Assembly: GCA_004123355.1 (NCBI GenBank)
Contig: SCHM01000001.1
Coordinates: 2,844,001-2,908,000, forward strand
Length of the DNA: 64,000 nt
Direction of reading: 5' to 3'
Source of the DNA: Amphirosellinia nigrospora
Lineage: Eukaryota > Ascomycota > Sordariomycetes > Xylariales > Xylariaceae
Shown: positions 24,874-37,907 of the stretch, in pieces
How the letters are laid out: every line of letters begins with the position of its first letter
How positions within the stretch are numbered: position 1 is the first letter of the stretch
Position numbers and translations under genes: made by a program
Notes under the pieces: model-generated
Databases searched by the model: none
What the model was told of the DNA's origin: nothing
Seen by the model: the letters and a program-made list of their open reading frames with translations, nothing else

Positions 24874-26956
24874 GCATTATACAGGGTAAGTCTTTTTCTA
24901 CATACTCCATATAACTATCATGATGACTAACGTTCGAAGATCTCCCCACGTCATCTCTAGAGCATACCAACCGACGATCCTGAAGTTACATACACCAGCC
25001 GGGATATCCGTCGAAGCCAACCACAGGTTTCATGATACATGCATTTTCTATGTCTGGAGAGCACTATAGCATCATCGTTTCCAGCCAACTCGTTCCGAGA
25101 AGATAGTGAGCCTCCGCAAGAACAAGTTTCACTTTGCATTCGTCCTCAGAGAAAGAGAGAAAAGAGCTTCGACCGCCTCCGAATCCTAAGAACCCAAAGG
25201 ATCTAAGTGGAATCCAGTGTGGAGGATGGTCAGAAAATTCACCGAAAAAGAAGAATATCAAGGACGAAGGGCATCATAGAGACACGTGGAGATTGGTCAC
25301 CGACGACAGCATCAGCGGGGTTCGGAGTATGGTTTTCTTTTGGTTTGCATTGTAATTTTAACTTGGTATCAATACCAAGAGTGTAATATGGAATGAGTGA
25401 GAAAAAGGTTGTCACTCATTGCCCAGAGCTTCTACCGAGGCGAGCAGGTTATCTGGCTTCGCTCAAATAGGATTGATCTCAGAGGAGAACACCTAGGTAG
25501 TAGGACTCAATCTTTCTCATTTCGTCGAGATGAACCGGCTGTCTGTGTCTTCTTATTTTGTCCTAGCCATGGGCAGCGGGAGTAACTCGTCTTGTGATAT
25601 GTTTGTGAGTTCGGGATTCGTATCAAAACTACTAGGAGACTCATAGGGCTTGTCGTGACGTTGAAGATGTGTTGTTGAATCAGAGTGGTCCGTGGCACGT
25701 ATTGTCATTACTTGCGCTCCCTTCTACTATATAAAATCATGAATTGTCAATGCCATGGGACTTAAAGCCAAAAGCGATTTCAGCGGGTGTTCATGTCCTG
25801 GAGATATGAAATAGGGGCCCATTGGCGCGAAGGGAGGCGATTAAAACCTCCTTCCTAGACCAATATGATGATATATAGAATCTCTCTATCTACTATAAAA
25901 TTCTAGCTTTGGCTCGTGACAGAAAGAAGTTAGTGATTGGCAGGGTGCTTGCAGTTATGTTGTACGAGCACAAGCAATTCCGGGTTAATATCTAATCCGC
26001 GTGTTTATGTACCACGTGAAATTCCAGCTCGTTAGGTACCTAATAGGTTATCTCTGGGACATTGGATGGAATCTACTGTGTACAACCCTAGGTACTATCT
26101 GCAAGGTATTACAGGCTTGACTACTAATTCTCTTTAGGTCTTAGGTTTTTTTTTTCTCCCATTGTAACCTCACGATGCATCAGCCTTTCTGTTGGTATCT
26201 GTTATGTATGTACGTATGACTCGAGGGCCGCGATCGGCAATTCCACTCTTTCCTTTTGGTGAAGATTCGATCGTGAGCTTCGTTGCACGCACCCACATTC
26301 TCGTGGTTCTTACTGATCTCTTTATCTCCAGCTACGTATCCTGCGCTAGGGCCTGGCCGGCTCCGACTATGTGACACAAGAATTCGGAAAATTAGGTAGA
26401 GTTTCTATACAATGCAACTTGTGCCCCTCCGAGACATACAGAAGATATAAGGGGCACCTATTGGCTAATACCTATGACCTCGTGTAGCATGAACCCCTCT
26501 CAACCGGAGGTCCCACGACCCCCCCGAATTCTTCTTTAAGTACCTACTTAGTAGGTAATAAAGCGGGCTATCGGAGCTCTTGTCCTCCAACCTTTTGCCC
26601 AGCTCTAATCATCTATACATCTGAATAGTCGCTCTTTTGGTTACCGACTCCTTCACCTCGTCTTACCTTCTTGTTTGAGCATAGCAGTCTTTAAATGCCA
26701 CCTTATTACGGATAAACGAGAAGATCAAGCGTCGTACAGAAAATCCGATCCATATTACTACTTTTGCAGATCCAGATCTCAGTCTGTGTGATACCTACAC
26801 CGCTCTTATTTTCTTCGTTTCCCCCCATCATCATGCTCCTTGAAAAACAGCCTGGAAATACAACATATACTATATTTAATAAGAACACTAGGGTACATTG
26901 CAAACAGCAGCAGACTGATACTTAAGAGTGGTAGTGAAGCACCCCTCGAAAAGAAG
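24874..26956. other. Intergenic region, no gene seen
   Basis: About 2.1 kb between the proline-rich gene (+) and the BVMO (-), both of which end here. Holds two 3' regions, a T run near 26145 and an ACCTACTTAGTAGGT inverted motif near 26540. Open frames are short and unlike known proteins. Confidence 0.55.
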
Positions 26957-28980
26957 CTAGACCATGACCATATCAAACCCATCCATAGTGTCGAGCGCCT
27001 TTCGGATCTCGGTGACATAACTGGGGATACCAGCAGAGTAACAGACAGGCTCTCTCACCTTGCCTGGGATCGAGCCGCCCATATAGGTAGATTGGGCCGT
27101 AGGGAACAGGGTCCTATTATTCAATTCGAGAATATGATCCTTCCAAGCCTTAACAGATTCCGCCTTTGGTTGATGTATTTGACCTTGTTTGCCTCCATCT
27201 TCGCAATACAGTCGACGATCCAGCGACCTTGCACTTCGACGGACGTGGGCCCGTTACTCAGGAGAGTCGGGCCGTGGAGGCCGTAGATGTGGAACATGTT
27301 GGGATAGCCGCCTACGGTGGTTCCAAGGTACGTTTCGGCACCGTTCTTCCATTCTTCCTCCAGCTTAGTCTCGTTGATACTCTTGAGCCCAAGCTGCGTC
27401 ATGACTAGTAAAGTACAATTAGTTAGCTGTTATTATCCTCTTACAAAGCATTCTCGGAGATGGGCACTTAGATATGTACCTCCTGTGACGATATCCTATG
27501 CATCAATATTAGCACCCTGATACTAAAAAGGGGTTGATATGGTTAGGGAGACATACAAATCCTGTTGCAACAGCGACAACATCGAATTCGTGATGAGTTC
27601 CGTCTTCTAGTATAATCCCGGTCTCGTCAAATTCTTTGATGGCATTGTCATGGATATCGATGACATCCACGCTTGGGCGATTGAATTGCTCGTAGTAGTT
27701 GAGTTCGAGGCAAGGACGCTTAACGCCGAAGAAGTGAGGCATCTTCAACGGGGCCAGGATGTCCCGTTTTCGAGGGTCACCAATGCGGTCACGAGTCTTT
27801 CTCGCCCAGAATTTATAGGCCTCTGTGTTGGCATCCGCTTCGAAGAAGACGTCTTTGAATAGGCCAATCCAGAACCGGAAGCCGCCGCCATTCCACATCT
27901 CCTCGTACAACTCCTCACGCTCCTCTGGGGTAGCGTCGAAGGTCTTTTTCTCGTGCATATCATAGAGAAGGCCGGCAAAGGTCTTCTCACGATACTTGAA
28001 TAGTTCAGGGTAGAACCTTTTAGATCTCTCCTGTTCTTCCGCTGTGAGATCTCGCTTCCGCATAGGGATAGCTAGATTGGGTGTGCGCTGGAACACCTTG
28101 AGTTCACTGGCAACCGGACCCCATGCCTGGGTAATTTGTACCCCCGAGGCGCCCGTACCAATGACAGCGCAGCGCTTGCCCTTCACATCGACTTCCTTGT
28201 CTGGCCAGAAGGATGAGTGATGAACTGTGCCTTTGAACTTATCCATGCCGGGCCAAGGAGGAACATATCTGTTGGCAGCCTATCACATCAGGTTAGTAAG
28301 TGGTTGGAACACTCATTGCCTTGATTATTACAAGGCCCCTAGTTCAGCCTGAGCAATACTAAGCAGGTTCAGAAAAGCAAAGGGGTAAAGCAACGCATAC
28401 AAACCCAGTGCCGAGAATAAGGTACTTGGCTTTAGCAGCCCGACCATCAGCCGTCTTCACGATCCAACGCCCCAAGCTTGTGTCAAAATGAGCGCCTGTG
28501 ACAACAGTATTGAAAGCACAGTCCTTCTTGATATCGACTACCTTATCGACATGATTAAAATAAGCTCGGAGTTCTTCGTAGTTGGGATAGTTGGATGTCC
28601 AATTCCACGTCTTCCACACTTCAGGCCAAGAGTACTCATACTCGGGAACCTCGGAGTCAACAGCTGCTCCAGGATAACAATTCCAGCGCCAGGTACCTCC
28701 AAGATCGTTCCCTGCCTCGTAGACAACGGTCTTATGCCCACGGTCGCGGAGGCTTTTTAGCATAAACACTCCAGCTGTTTAAATACGAACGCCATGGTTA
28801 GGACCTTTTCTATTTTGGAAGCTAGTAGACAGCGTTCTACTTACCAAATCCAGCCCCAACGATGAGGGAATCGACCTCGAGGTCGTGAGCGTACGGTCCA
28901 GTTTTCTCCACGTGGGCTTTCGAGTAATCCGAAAGCTCCGTGTTAAACTTCTTGGCATGAGAGGGGATGTTCTCGCCCAT
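26957..28980 (-). CDS. Baeyer-Villiger-type flavin monooxygenase
   Basis: FAD/NADPH enzyme expected to insert oxygen next to a ketone (class B flavoprotein monooxygenase). Start ATG 28980 (MGENIPSHAKKFNTELSDYS). FAD Rossmann motif VDSLIVGAGFAGVFML near residue 45, then GGTWRWNCYPGAAVDSE; the BVMO fingerprint reads FKGTVHHSSFWPD; the NADPH motif is CAVIGTGASGVQITQ; VVAVATGFDIVTG follows, and the C-terminus is TTVGGYPNMFHIYGLHGPTL onward to FDMVMV. Exons: 28980-28845, 28774-28401, 28279-27557, 27495-27480 (16 nt) and 27404-26957. One base is missing at 27169-27170 (INPKAES becomes INQRR); with it the sum is 1,698 nt, 565 residues. Divergent from the beta-lactamase-fold gene at 30050. Substrate unknown; cycloalkanone, steroid or polyketide-type ketones are all possible. 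Confidence 0.92.
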
Positions 28981-30049
28981 GGTGGATGACTTGGTTGGGG
29001 CTCTGATCGATGGGAAGAACCTCTAGCATGGAATAAGTCGTTTACGCCTTGGAGAGCTCTGATGTAGAGAGACCAATGTTGCTATAAGCCGAAAGCGCAT
29101 TGTGATGCAGTTGAAGATAACTCGCTGCTCTTATACTCGAGTAGGAACACAATCATCTTCCATGGAGTGTCCCAAAGAGTCATTTCCGTATTGCACTTAT
29201 CACACTAGCCGTGTCATCCTAGAAAGCCTGGAGACGAATCAGAGGTATTTCCGACATAAAGCCATGATAGAGTAGCATCGAATGCATCTCTATGATGCAT
29301 TTCTGTAAAACAGGTATCGCGACCAACCCTAAATTCGGGATGGTGAGAACGCTCAGCGTCCCACCCGATTCCAACCCCAAAAACCCCAAAACCCCAAGTT
29401 TTCAGCGTCTGAGGCGGATGCGGAGCCGATATTGCATCTACGCTAATGATGTGAGGTGTGCAAATTACCACGATCTAGAGTAGCACTCGTGTTTTCGAAC
29501 GAAGAGTGAGTCGGCCGAACCCAACTCAGTGACGATGGTCGGCTTCTCTGCCAATCCGGCAGACATTGAGCATATGTCGATTTCAGAATAATTGAGTTTC
29601 CTCCTCGAGACTTGATAAACCAGTCATTTTCATTGGGCATATAGCTATCTCTATACCATGTCATAGAGCCCAGTAGGGTGGCAGGTTGGCGGAACGCACC
29701 GCAATACCAATAAGGCAAAGGCTGCTGGGATCCATGTGTGAATTGGCTGATCTCCAGACAGGGGATGTAAGTCATTCAAGAGGGGTTGCGGTTCCGGTGC
29801 GCCGGGAGTTCCAACAGGAGAGCAGCAATTCGCGGTCCGCTCTGCGTGCGTCTGCGGAACCGCAATGTCTCATCACATAGTCTAGTCTATCACACAGTTT
29901 CCGTGGTCTCCCAATGACGACAAGCTCACCGCCCCTCGAATTTCTAAGTGTCCAAGGATCCATTACTTCAATGCTTTACTTCGAAATTTTAACCGATTCA
30001 AAGAAACCTACGTTCTAGGGCTTGAGTGAATAACACGAATAAGACCAAC
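28981..30049. promoter_or_regulatory. Shared divergent promoter region (BVMO / beta-lactamase-like gene)
   Basis: About 1.07 kb between two divergent start codons. It contains the block CCCCAAAAACCCCAAAACCC near 29381. No defined transcription-factor site is claimed; co-regulation is inference from the arrangement. Confidence 0.45.
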
Positions 30050-31481
30050 ATGCCTCTTACTACAGAGACCATCACCAAGCTTCGCGGCATCGTCGACGCA
30101 TCATGTGCTGATGAGAAGAAGGGCATCCCTGGGGCTACAGTGGTAGTCGTAGGTAAAGACGGACACGAACTATTTGCTCACTCCTCTGGAAAGCGTGGTC
30201 TCGTTACCAGCGAACCCATGACCCTTGACAACATTTTCTGGATCGCGTCGAGCACCAAGATGCTCGTCGGCCTGGCCTGTATGCAACTCGTGGAGAAGGG
30301 GATCTTGAGACTAGACGACGGAGAGCATCTCGAGAGCCTCTGCCCAGAGCTCAGGACCTCCAGGTCCTTCGAGCCGATGGACGTTCGAGAAGAAGAATAA
30401 GGCCATCACTTTGAGAATGCTCTTGACTCACACGGCTGGGTTCGGGTATACCTTTCTGAACGAGAGGCTCCGAGACTGGTCCCTGCCTGCTGGCATTGAT
30501 GAGTTTTCAGGCCGTTTCGAAGATATGCTAATGCCGTTGCTGTTCCAGCCCGGTTCGGGCTGGGAGTATGGCGTAAGTATTCGTGGGGTGGCCCGCGCGT
30601 CGTCGTCATTGTGTGGCGTCTGGCTGCAGCATTATCTCCGGGTGCTAACCTCTGTACAGATCAATATTGACTGGGCTGGAATTGCCCTGGAGCGTGCCAC
30701 GGGGCTTAAGCTCAATGACTATCTCCAGACGCACATCTTTCAACCGCTTGGGCTGAACAACATGTCGATGTTTCCCAGCCAAGAAATGAGAGCCAAACTT
30801 GCTTATATGCACGCCAAAGATCAGGATGGTACACTGAGACCCCGAGATCATCTCCTTAGATTGCCATTGGTAGTCAATCATGACAACGAGGCTCAGGTCG
30901 CAGCCGTTTTTCACAGTGGGGCGGAGGCATGTATGCGAAACCGCAAGAATACTGTCGTAAGTAGTCTTTTTACGAGTATGGCACGCTTAAGCAAGCACTC
31001 AGTAGACGTTACTTGGCTGTTACTAACACTGTCATCTCTGTTTTCTAGGGGTGCTTTCTGTATTGCTCAACAATGGAACATGCCCACGTACTGGCACACA
31101 ACTGCTTCGCAAGGAAACGGTTGACGAGATGTTCAAGAATTCGATACCAGATTTCCCCAATTTCGGCCGTCAGGGCATGCCTGCGGCAAAGCCGGACTTG
31201 ACTAATCCCCTACCCGATCTATACCCAGTGCCAGGCAATCCGCCCAGGGCTGGGGACTCACGTTTATGTTGAGCAACGGCGGCGCAACCGGACGTTCGAC
31301 AGGTGCCGGTTTCTGGGCTGGCCTGGCAAATGTGTGGTGGTGGTGTGACCGCGAGAACGGCGTTGCCGGGATGGTGTGCACTCAGATATTGCCATTTGCC
31401 GATCCCCAAGTTCTCGGCTTATGGGTAGGGGTCGAAGCTGAGGTATACAAGGCCCTGAGTCAGGACAATTCAAAGAACTGA
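30050..31481 (+). CDS. Beta-lactamase-fold serine esterase/transesterase (LovD/EstB-like)
   Basis: Serine hydrolase of the class C beta-lactamase/penicillin-binding fold, a family that in fungi includes acyltransferases such as LovD as well as esterases. Start ATG 30050 (MPLTTETITKLRGIVDASC). The catalytic SxxK motif is IASSTKM near residue 70; LLTHTAGFGYTF, PGSGWEYG, DWAGIALERATG and the C-terminal ANVWWWCDRENGVAG are typical. Exons 30050-30572, 30660-30956 and 31049-31481. Single-base losses are evident at 30354-30355 (GG), 30384-30385 (TT), 30918-30921 (G run) and 31243-31245 (CCC); with four bases added the exons sum to 1,257 nt, 418 residues. Divergent partner of the BVMO. A cytoplasmic enzyme is likely since there is no signal peptide. 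Confidence 0.87.
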
Positions 31482-33703
31482 AGCCCAGGACTGGGGCTCG
31501 TATAACGCATCCATTCTTAGCTATAACATGTATGTGCCGAAGTTGGCGTTGCTGACAGTGCGTCGAAGAGGTATCATCAGATTGATCATGCAGCCTCCGT
31601 GACTCCGTGACTCCGCAACTCGAGTAGGTACCAAATACAGAATCCATGGCTCTGGACCATGACTCGGTGCCCGGCGACTTAGTCTTCCCCTCCCCCGCAT
31701 TTTGATAGATCCCCGCCCGGCGCGGGGATAAGGCGGGGAAAGTAGAGCTTCGTCAGATGCGGACAGTGTACCAGTCCCAAACGTGCTAGGTAGATCCGAG
31801 CCAATGAGGCTACAATGGGAGCTGGATGGGTGTTGCCAGTAGTGGAGATAAGATTATCAAGATAATGCATGTGTACCTATGTACTTAGATACCTAGCTCT
31901 AGGTATCTACCCCTGCCAGGCTATGGTACTATGTCGGTTGATCGGTTAGTTCATAGGACTAGCTACCTACGACACGGCTCATTTCATCCCCGAGACTAAT
32001 CATATTGTGCTGAAAGGCGAAGCGGGCATGTGATACAATCCCGTTAGCTCCAATCTGCTCTTCATCTAGTATATTAGTTTGTCTTCCAACTCTCAACCAC
32101 CAGTTTGAGAACTTAGCTGGGAGTCAGCAACTGAACAGACTCTGAACATGTTCAAGGCCAGGAACAACGGACGGGCTATGATTTCATGTTCATATTATTG
32201 TAAGACCAAAAAGCAGTGTACAATATCCTGGGCGATCTATACCAACAGTTTCGGCACTCGCAAGAGGGCCCAGTCGAATAGGGGTCGTGGCATTGATCCC
32301 CATACAGCTGGGCAGCCTGACTCTACCGAATCTCCTGCCGTTGGGCTGATTAATACCGACCAATAACTGTTCTAGTGGAATCCGGATTCTTTAAGTTTTA
32401 GGGATGTTGCAGCTCGGGGTCCGAGGAAATTGACCTGTTCGGCGCTGTGCAACTAGGGGCACAGCGGTGTCCGGCACGGCCCGAGATAGATTTGCCCTCG
32501 ATGGTTCCCCATTATACCCATCTGAAATTTCTCAAGGGGTCCTTCTTCCATGCAATAAGTAGGTGCTTGTGATGCTGAGACAACCTGAGTCTTATTATGC
32601 CTGTGAGGAATCAGGTGCCATGCAATGAGACGTTGCGGTCACCGTTTCCTCCGGGCTATTTTTGGCATATGCTTCAAGATACGAGCACATATCAGTCATC
32701 GTCAGGATGGCCGTAGATTTCCGGAGTTTCGCTGTCACCATTCTCATCTCAACACATTATAACGGCTAGGACGCATGACAATTTTATATCACAGAACTTG
32801 ATGCACGTATATCATGATGTTTTTGAGCATAGCCTCTTTTGCTGGGTAACCGAAGAGTCGCCTACGTGATGCTGATGCAAGGTAAAAATGATTCCGTGAG
32901 CGCAGCCCGCATCGGCCCAAACCCCAGCTCGTCCCTAGGAATCTTTCAGGGCAGCAAGAATGGGGAGATATTTGGTCTGATAGGATCTACGTTCACGTCC
33001 TAAAACTCGACCGAGCAGCGCAAACGACGGGAATGATGCAGCTTGCCCAGTCAGAAGATTAGGCCGCTTCAAAGGCACTCAATCTCTGTATTATGGCCTT
33101 CGCGGCTCCGTGGGCGCAGAAAAGTCTCCGGGCTCAACGCCAATACTCGCCTTCAGCCTGCAGAAGCCAAAGTCTTGAGTTGAACGGTGAGATAGGGTAG
33201 TTCCACTTAGAGGCACGATAGTGACTCCCTATCGAATAAGCAGCAAGAAAGGCCGCCGATGAGCATACCAACCTTTGCCCAAATCCAGAATATCCTATCG
33301 AGACACGATCCGCCTATTTTTATAGAGAGTGCAGCCCGCAAAGCTTACACATTTAAGTGACGTGGCCCTATAGCCAGCTGGTGATTTTTGTGACTTATCC
33401 GTGTGACACCTAGCTCTACAACACTGTTAATACAAGGTAGTATGGGTTAATCTGGTATTTCAGGGGCGCACAATAGGTTTGTTAAAGGTTAGCCTTAAAA
33501 GTGTTTAATATTTCCATACTATAGAGGTTTATGACAAATATAGAAGGTTGCGATTATATCAAGAGGTACTACTGGCTCGTCATCTGGATCTACAACATTT
33601 CAAGTTACCACAAACCAGACAACGGACAATTTGTCCCTAACAGACGATTGACAGTCCAGTAGCACTAACCCCATCTTATCCGACTGCGCCGCGGTACCTG
33701 ACC
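31482..33703. other. Intergenic region, no gene seen
   Basis: About 2.2 kb. A 22-bp palindrome sits at 31887-31908. Small open frames such as 32148-32366 lack codon or motif support. It lies between two genes that both end towards it. Confidence 0.55.
31887..31908. repeat. Perfect 22-bp palindrome with 2-nt centre
   Basis: AGATACCTAG, CT, CTAGGTATCT: ten paired bases on each side. It belongs to the TACCTA/TAGGTA motifs scattered through the intergenic DNA of this window. Confidence 0.9.
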
Positions 33704-34911
33704 CTAATGGCGCTTGACTCTTTTCTTCGGTCGAAATTCATCATCATACATCTTGAAGAAATCAGTTGGCTGCGTGGGGTGATTGCCGGTCACGTCATGA
33801 AACGCCGTCGTTGAGATGTAGTTGGTCTTTGCCCTCTCGCACAAGACTATAATAGTCAAGAAGATATTCTTTCTCGGATTCATCGCTTGCGGATTGCCGG
33901 CGCAACACCCTCTTTGCTTCGGCCCTGAGACATGTAGTGATCAGAATGATGAAATCTAATTGATAGCGTTCTTCTGGTTCATCAGATTGTACTTACGGGG
34001 TAATATCTTCGAAATGCAATTTAATACCCAGAGCGCTGCTCGCCGCCGTAGCAAGCTCCTCTCCACTACAGAGCATCGGCCCTAAAAATCTTTAGGTCAG
34101 TGTATATCGAGGGCGAATAGGCATGGATTTGCTTGCCCGTTACTGCCATCATTTGCCCGCGATGTCTGTCGTCAAATCCATGCGGCCCTTTCCCTGATAA
34201 GATATGCGCCGCGACTTGGGCGACATCCTGAAACTAGTGAGCAAACGAAGACAAAGTCCCATATGAAAGATAGTCTTACTCCAAGGGCGACCGGTGCGAA
34301 TTTATGGCCTTTACCGATAGGTAGAGGAAGGACGCCCTCTGTTTTGGCCTGGGGCGCGTAAAGGAGAAGATTTTCTGCGTAGAATCCAGCTCTAATACTC
34401 ACATCAGTGCCGAGACATGGCTTCCTCGATGAGTAGAAACTTACCGTATTACGCACGGCGAATGACCGGTGCTCGTCGACGCATCCCCCTTAGCAGCCAA
34501 GGTCAGGCTCTCGAGCTCAATGAACTCCCTCAGGCGTGGCTGCTTTTGCGAACTAGCGTAATCGCAACCGATCGAGCTGATGAGGAGCACATTGGGTATA
34601 CCTGCTTTCTTAGCGGCACTGACGAGCTCCATCGAGATGTCCATCTTGTCACTATGAGCTGGCGGCACGAGGCAGATTGTATCACACTTCGTGTCTTTTA
34701 GGAGTTTGACCATGGTGCGCTCGCGGCCAGGCTTGTGTTCGACAATCTTGGCACCCAGAGACTCGAGTTCTGAGTTCTTGGCGGCGGAAGGATCCAACGT
34801 CAGACCGACAACCGAGTCGACTTTTGAAACAAATGGCTGGGATAGCAGGAGCTCGGCGATGAGGAAGCCGGTCTGCCCATCTACGGCAGTTATGCAGACG
34901 TTGCGCGACAT
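33704..34911 (-). CDS. NmrA-like NAD(P)-binding Rossmann protein
   Basis: Atypical short-chain dehydrogenase of the NmrA/azoreductase-like group; members bind NAD(P) and act as redox sensors or oxidoreductases. Start ATG 34911: MSRNVCITAVDGQTGFLIAE carries the nucleotide-binding loop (VDGQTG instead of the usual GxxGxxG). CDTICLVPPAHSDKM, NVLLISSIGCDYA, CVIRAGFYAENLLLYA and the C-terminal VTGPMLCSGEELA match the family. Four introns; the one at about 34083-34134 has a GC donor. The last exon ends KMYDDEFRPKKRVKRH at 33704; reaching it needs a change at the TTT 33828-33830, the one place where an extra rather than a missing base fits best. About 310 residues. Same neighbourhood as the BVMO and esterase but 2.2 kb away, so a shared pathway is only a guess. 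Confidence 0.78.
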
Positions 34912-37907
34912 TGAGTCGGTTAAGCTGTGGCGTATCTAGATAAAATGTGGAACGGGATAGAGACGGGACTGTTCTGATAATAGGAAGTATCGTGGAGTTA
35001 TGGTTGTAACGGATGTTATATGAGCAGGTAAATGAGAGAGAGCAGCTTATATACACAGTCCCGAAGACATAGTCGAACAATCAGGACGTCACTTACTGTC
35101 TGTGTGTTGTTTGCTTCTTTCGACCTCCGGACTTATTCGTCCTTGTAGCATGACCCAAGACCGGTAAGGTGAATCCATGATGAGGCTGCTCCTCCGTCAT
35201 AATGCCTCCGGCTGTGTAACTCATCACTTGCAGCGCTCCCACTCTGCCTTGATCAATTGAGCCGGGTCAGCATCTATCCTTAGTTGTTCATTCGCCTGTG
35301 CTTTTACTTGGAATCGAGTTACTGGGATGATTCCGTAAAGTACGGTGCCTAGTTTCAACGCATTACTACTGCGAGGTCATTACCATCAGTCCATTACTTT
35401 GACGTATATAAACAAGATAACTGCGCCTGGTAATACTACCTCTTATGCATGGGTAATCCCTGAATAAGTGTGGTGGATGAATGATCTTTTTGACTGTGCA
35501 CGTCGAAATTTTACACTGTACAGGTCATCATTTGGCAAATATGTATCTATGATACCATGATGACGGCGCAACTAGTAAGATCATAATTCAGGGTTCAGCG
35601 TACGTTGAGTCTATTTCATAGAGCGAAGTTATGAATGGAATTAGTACTCTCATCTCTATCTAAACTCGCACGCAGACAGCCCCTGAGAGCTTTCTACGTC
35701 AGCTATTTGACAGCTTTCTCACATCCTCCCCTTTTAACAAAAATGACATCACCAAAGCAAGCAGATACTCGACCTTTCATTAGATTGCATACATATTACT
35801 AGCATTGACCGTTCTCATCAAAGTATTAACATCCGCAAAATTACATGAGAAACAAGATACCGTTAAATGAGCCTACTTTTATTAGTTATTGTTGTCAAAA
35901 GGGATAGTAGCACTCTCCTTCCCCACCAGTCTAGATCAATTTTAGATATTTGTTGCCAAGTGAGGCTACTCGGGTAAATATGGGGCAGCTGTCAGTTATG
36001 TAGCACGTGGCATGAGGCGCGGGAGCTAGACTGTGGGGGTGCTCATTGACTTCAACATCAATTTTCGCTCACCCACATCCAGCACAGGCGCATTCAGTAT
36101 AGACGCATTTATTCTGGTCTGAGTAGAATCTATAGCAAAGTTGAATCAATTAGTTGGACAAGCTATGGGGTTCTCGGGCCTCTACTTTGTTTGCGAGGTC
36201 AATCACGAGGGGCGTCTAGAGGGGTTCCTGTTCAAAGCTCACTTAGATACCAAACGCGTAACAATAACCTAAAATAAAGGCCTAGATGTACAGTATGTTT
36301 CTTTACTAGCCTGAAAATAATAAGCCAGACTAGCTAAAGGAGTCATCTTTCATATGTAAGGGTGTACGCAATTGCGAGTTCAGAATCGCGGGGACATGAT
36401 TCTTAGCCGTGTGGCAGGGGATAGGAACGATATGGGGAAATGAAATGGATTCAACGCTGGGGCCGTCACATTCTAGGGACATATACTTTCTCGTTTGTAA
36501 TATATTGATATAGAATCGCGAAATGAGAAAGGTAGGGAATGCTTTTGTTGGGTTGGGTGCGGATACAAAAGGAGGAGGTGGTGGTGGTGAAGTATAGTTG
36601 TGGGAGAGCATGAAAAGCAATCGGGGAAACCACCGAGTAATAGATCACGACTTGCTAGAAGGCGTGCAAAACAGCATCATCAATTAGCCAGGAAAGGTAG
36701 CAATCGGGTGTGCTGGGCTGGTAGTGGTTGGCCTCAGTAGCCAGGCAACTTGTAGTGGTGGTGGTAAGGCGGTAACCTAGGTAGCTTCCTTACGTACCTA
36801 CCCCCCAAGGTAACCTACAATGGAGAACCACCGAGGGTTATATGATACAATAGAGGGCTGTTCTCCCGGGCCTCAACGAAGATGGATTTCAGCTCATGAA
36901 GGCACTTGGTACAGTGGTTAAACCGTGGGTTCGGGGTTTCAGTGGGCGAGGGCAACAACAACAACCACGAACTGCCGAGGCTGATTTCCGGAGTTGAGGA
37001 TGGGGCGGAGGGTGGTTCTCCGATGTGAGCTGGGGTTCGATTCTGGGGCGATTCATTTCTTTTTCGTTTTTTTTCCCTTTCATTTTCCATATCATAATTA
37101 CTCTCTTAATCTGGTTGCAGTACACTCAAACTCGAGTAGCAGGGTAAAGTTTACTATACTAGTCTATTCAATATATAAATTAAATATTAATTACAATAAC
37201 ATCTTTTAAATATAATGATAAGTATGTGCTCATAGTCGAAACGTTATAAACATAGCTACTTGGGAATGATGTTTTAGTAAGCCTGGATTGTTGCCTTAAT
37301 TTTTATACGATACAACAAGCCAGGTTGTCTTAGACTTCCATTATGAGAGAGTACAGATATAGAAAATTAAAATACAACCATATAATATATCATCCCGAGA
37401 AATTGGATCTTCTACTTGTCTAAACATAGGTCAGTTGCCAGAACATAGCAAGTGAGGTTCAAAGTGGATACGCGGAAGCTATTGTTGAATATGCAAGGAA
37501 CATGAGCCTCTCCCGCATTTAGTGGTACTACCTCTTGGTCTAATTTCAATGATATCACGAAGAGCTGAAAAACTAGCGCAATGGATGCAAAAGAACCTTG
37601 AGTTGATTAGGGCTTATATATTGTTTATTTCACTGTTGTCATATTTTTACTTTAGTATTTTTCCCTTACCTCTTGACTCTTGATTCCAGCAATTCGGGAT
37701 GTTGGGGAATGTACCAGGGCCCCGGCTCCAGTATTCGCTAGTCGCCAATCACAGACCGCGAAAAAAAGAACCACGCCTTGGGTAGGTACCTGGTAGTCCT
37801 TTTTTAACTTTTCGGATCCTCTTGCCATCTCACTCACTTCAAACACACGACCAACTAATCTACACAACATCACGAGACGCAAATCTGGGTTTGAATCTTA
37901 CGATGTA
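34912..37907. other. Intergenic region, gene-poor
   Basis: About 3 kb with no supported gene. It contains a GGAGGAGGTGGTGGTGGTG microsatellite (about 36570-36590), GGTA/TACC-rich stretches at 36765-36815 and AT-rich DNA at 37140-37400. The right end must be the RMP1 promoter and the left end the NmrA-like promoter. Confidence 0.55.

Noticed and set aside
29381-29396. CCCCAAAAACCCCAAAA block resembling telomere-like repeats
   Set aside because: Only three irregular units inside a promoter region; not a telomere.
36995-37060. GGTTCGATTC-like string that resembles a tRNA T arm
   Set aside because: No acceptor, D or anticodon stem around it.
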